DNA of 7,692 bases from positions 28,809 through 36,500 of the forward strand of contig CADCIU010000034.1 in NCBI GenBank assembly GCA_902801585.1. The letters run 5' to 3'. The notes beneath the pieces were generated by a model. That model was not told the origin of the DNA and did not search any database. It was given only the letters and a program-made list of their open reading frames with translations. A program made the position numbers and the translations under genes. The stretch comes from an uncultured Lachnospiraceae bacterium. GTDB lineage: Bacteria > Bacillota_A > Clostridia > Lachnospirales > Lachnospiraceae. The first letter of the stretch is position 1. Each line of letters begins with the position of its first letter. This document shows positions 7,050 through 7,692 of the stretch, in pieces.

Positions 7050-7585
7050 CAACAGCGACAAGTGTGTATGGGCAGAGCCTGTACGACCTTGCTGCGGAGG
7101 AAGGTCTCTCGGAAGAGATTTTGAAACAGATGGAAGCAGTGCAGGCGATCTTTAAGGAGAACCCGGATTATATCACGCTGCTTCTGGAGCCTTCCATTCC
7201 CAGAAGAGAGCGTCTTGGCCTTTTGGAAGAAGCATTTAAAGGCCAGGTCCATCCGTATCTGCAAAATTTCTTGATGATCCTGCTTGAGAACAGTCTTCTC
7301 AGAGGATTCAGTGCATGCTGCCGCACCTACCGGGAATCTTACAACAAAGATCACGGTATCGAAGAAGCGACAGTGACCAGCGCGGTCGCGCTGACAGAGG
7401 CACAGGTAAAATCACTGAAGTCCAAGCTGGAGGCGATCAGCGGTAAGACCGTCATTCTCAGGCAGAAAGTCGACAGCAGTGTGCTCGGCGGACTCAGAGT
7501 TGAGATCGGGGGCAGACTCCTGGACGGCACCGTCATGGGCAGGCTTGCCGACCTTCGCAAAAAGGTCAGTGAAACAGTATTGTAA
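7046..7585 (+). CDS. atpH: F-type ATP synthase subunit delta
   Basis: This 179-residue protein is the OSCP/delta subunit, which joins the b stalk to the top of the alpha3beta3 head. The N-terminal helical domain (~1-105) starts with the usual YGQSLYDLA and contains PSIPRRERLGLL. The C-terminal part carries the family signature GGLRVEIGGRLLDGTVMGRL (148-167). Length is normal for the family. Its ATG overlaps the atpF stop by 4 nt, and AGGAGAGG (7034-7041) lies close upstream inside the atpF coding region. atpA follows after 12 nt. Confidence 0.97.
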   Translation: MTTATSVYGQSLYDLAAEEGLSEEILKQMEAVQAIFKENPDYITLLLEPSIPRRERLGLLEEAFKGQVHPYLQNFLMILLENSLLRGFSACCRTYRESYNKDHGIEEATVTSAVALTEAQVKSLKSKLEAISGKTVILRQKVDSSVLGGLRVEIGGRLLDGTVMGRLADLRKKVSETVL

Positions 7586-7597
7586 AGGAAAAGACTA

Positions 7598-7692
7598 ATG
7601 GAATTAAAACCAGAGAAGATATCCCAGGTGATCCGCAGTCAGATCAAGAATTATCAGAATGCGATCATACAGAATGAGACCGGAACGGTCCT
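7598..7692 (+). CDS. atpA: F-type ATP synthase subunit alpha (5' end, truncated by window)
   Basis: The frame opens at ATG 7598, preceded by AAAGGAAA (7584-7591), and runs off the window end after 31 codons. The N-terminus MELKPEKISQVIRSQIKNYQ and the following ETGTV segment are characteristic of the alpha subunit: the helix bound by delta, then the start of the beta-barrel domain. It stands in the normal position after atpH. The nucleotide-binding region lies outside the window. Confidence 0.96.
   Translation, partial: MELKPEKISQVIRSQIKNYQNAIIQNETGTV

Overview
The window looks like a chromosomal segment from an anaerobic, low-to-mid GC Gram-positive bacterium of the Clostridia, probably near the Lachnospiraceae. 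The reasons are the strong AGGAGG ribosome binding sites, the atp gene order and protein character, a secreted GH13 amylase and a TipAS-type MerR regulator. This placement is inference from sequence character, not a database match. All recognisable genes lie on the + strand.

Left part (1-2584): the first ~160 bases hold the end of at least one possible upstream reading frame and then a textbook MerR-family promoter with a 19-bp spacer. It drives a 242-residue MerR/TipAS-type drug-sensing activator. A 23-bp terminator hairpin, preceded by short direct repeats, closes that gene. A 12-helix MATE-family multidrug/cation antiporter follows. Regulator plus efflux pump suggests a drug-resistance module, but only the regulator carries a recognisable MerR-type operator. 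The MATE gene is flanked on both sides by related copies of a short ACCTCYGGGGTA-type motif.

Middle (2585-4470): a 564-residue exported alpha-amylase family enzyme (GH13) with all catalytic motifs intact. It is followed by about 240 bp of non-coding DNA that ends in a strong sigma-A promoter.

Right part (4471-7692): the start of the F-type ATP synthase operon in the order atpZ, atpI, atpB (a), atpE (c), atpF (b), atpH (delta) and atpA (alpha, cut by the window end). One promoter, good ribosome binding sites, small gaps and an ATGA overlap (atpF/atpH) fit a single transcript. The membrane sector is made first, with the small assembly/accessory proteins AtpZ and AtpI ahead of it, then the stalk, then the F1 head. 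Stem-loops flank atpE on both sides, and a degenerate 15-bp tandem array separates atpZ from atpI.

The most interesting point is the c subunit. It carries a glutamate in each transmembrane helix (E33 and E66, followed by T67 and Y71). This is the two-carboxylate arrangement known from the sodium-driven Fusobacterium nucleatum rotor ring, and it suggests a sodium-coupled ATP synthase. I found no mobile element, CRISPR array, tRNA or rRNA.
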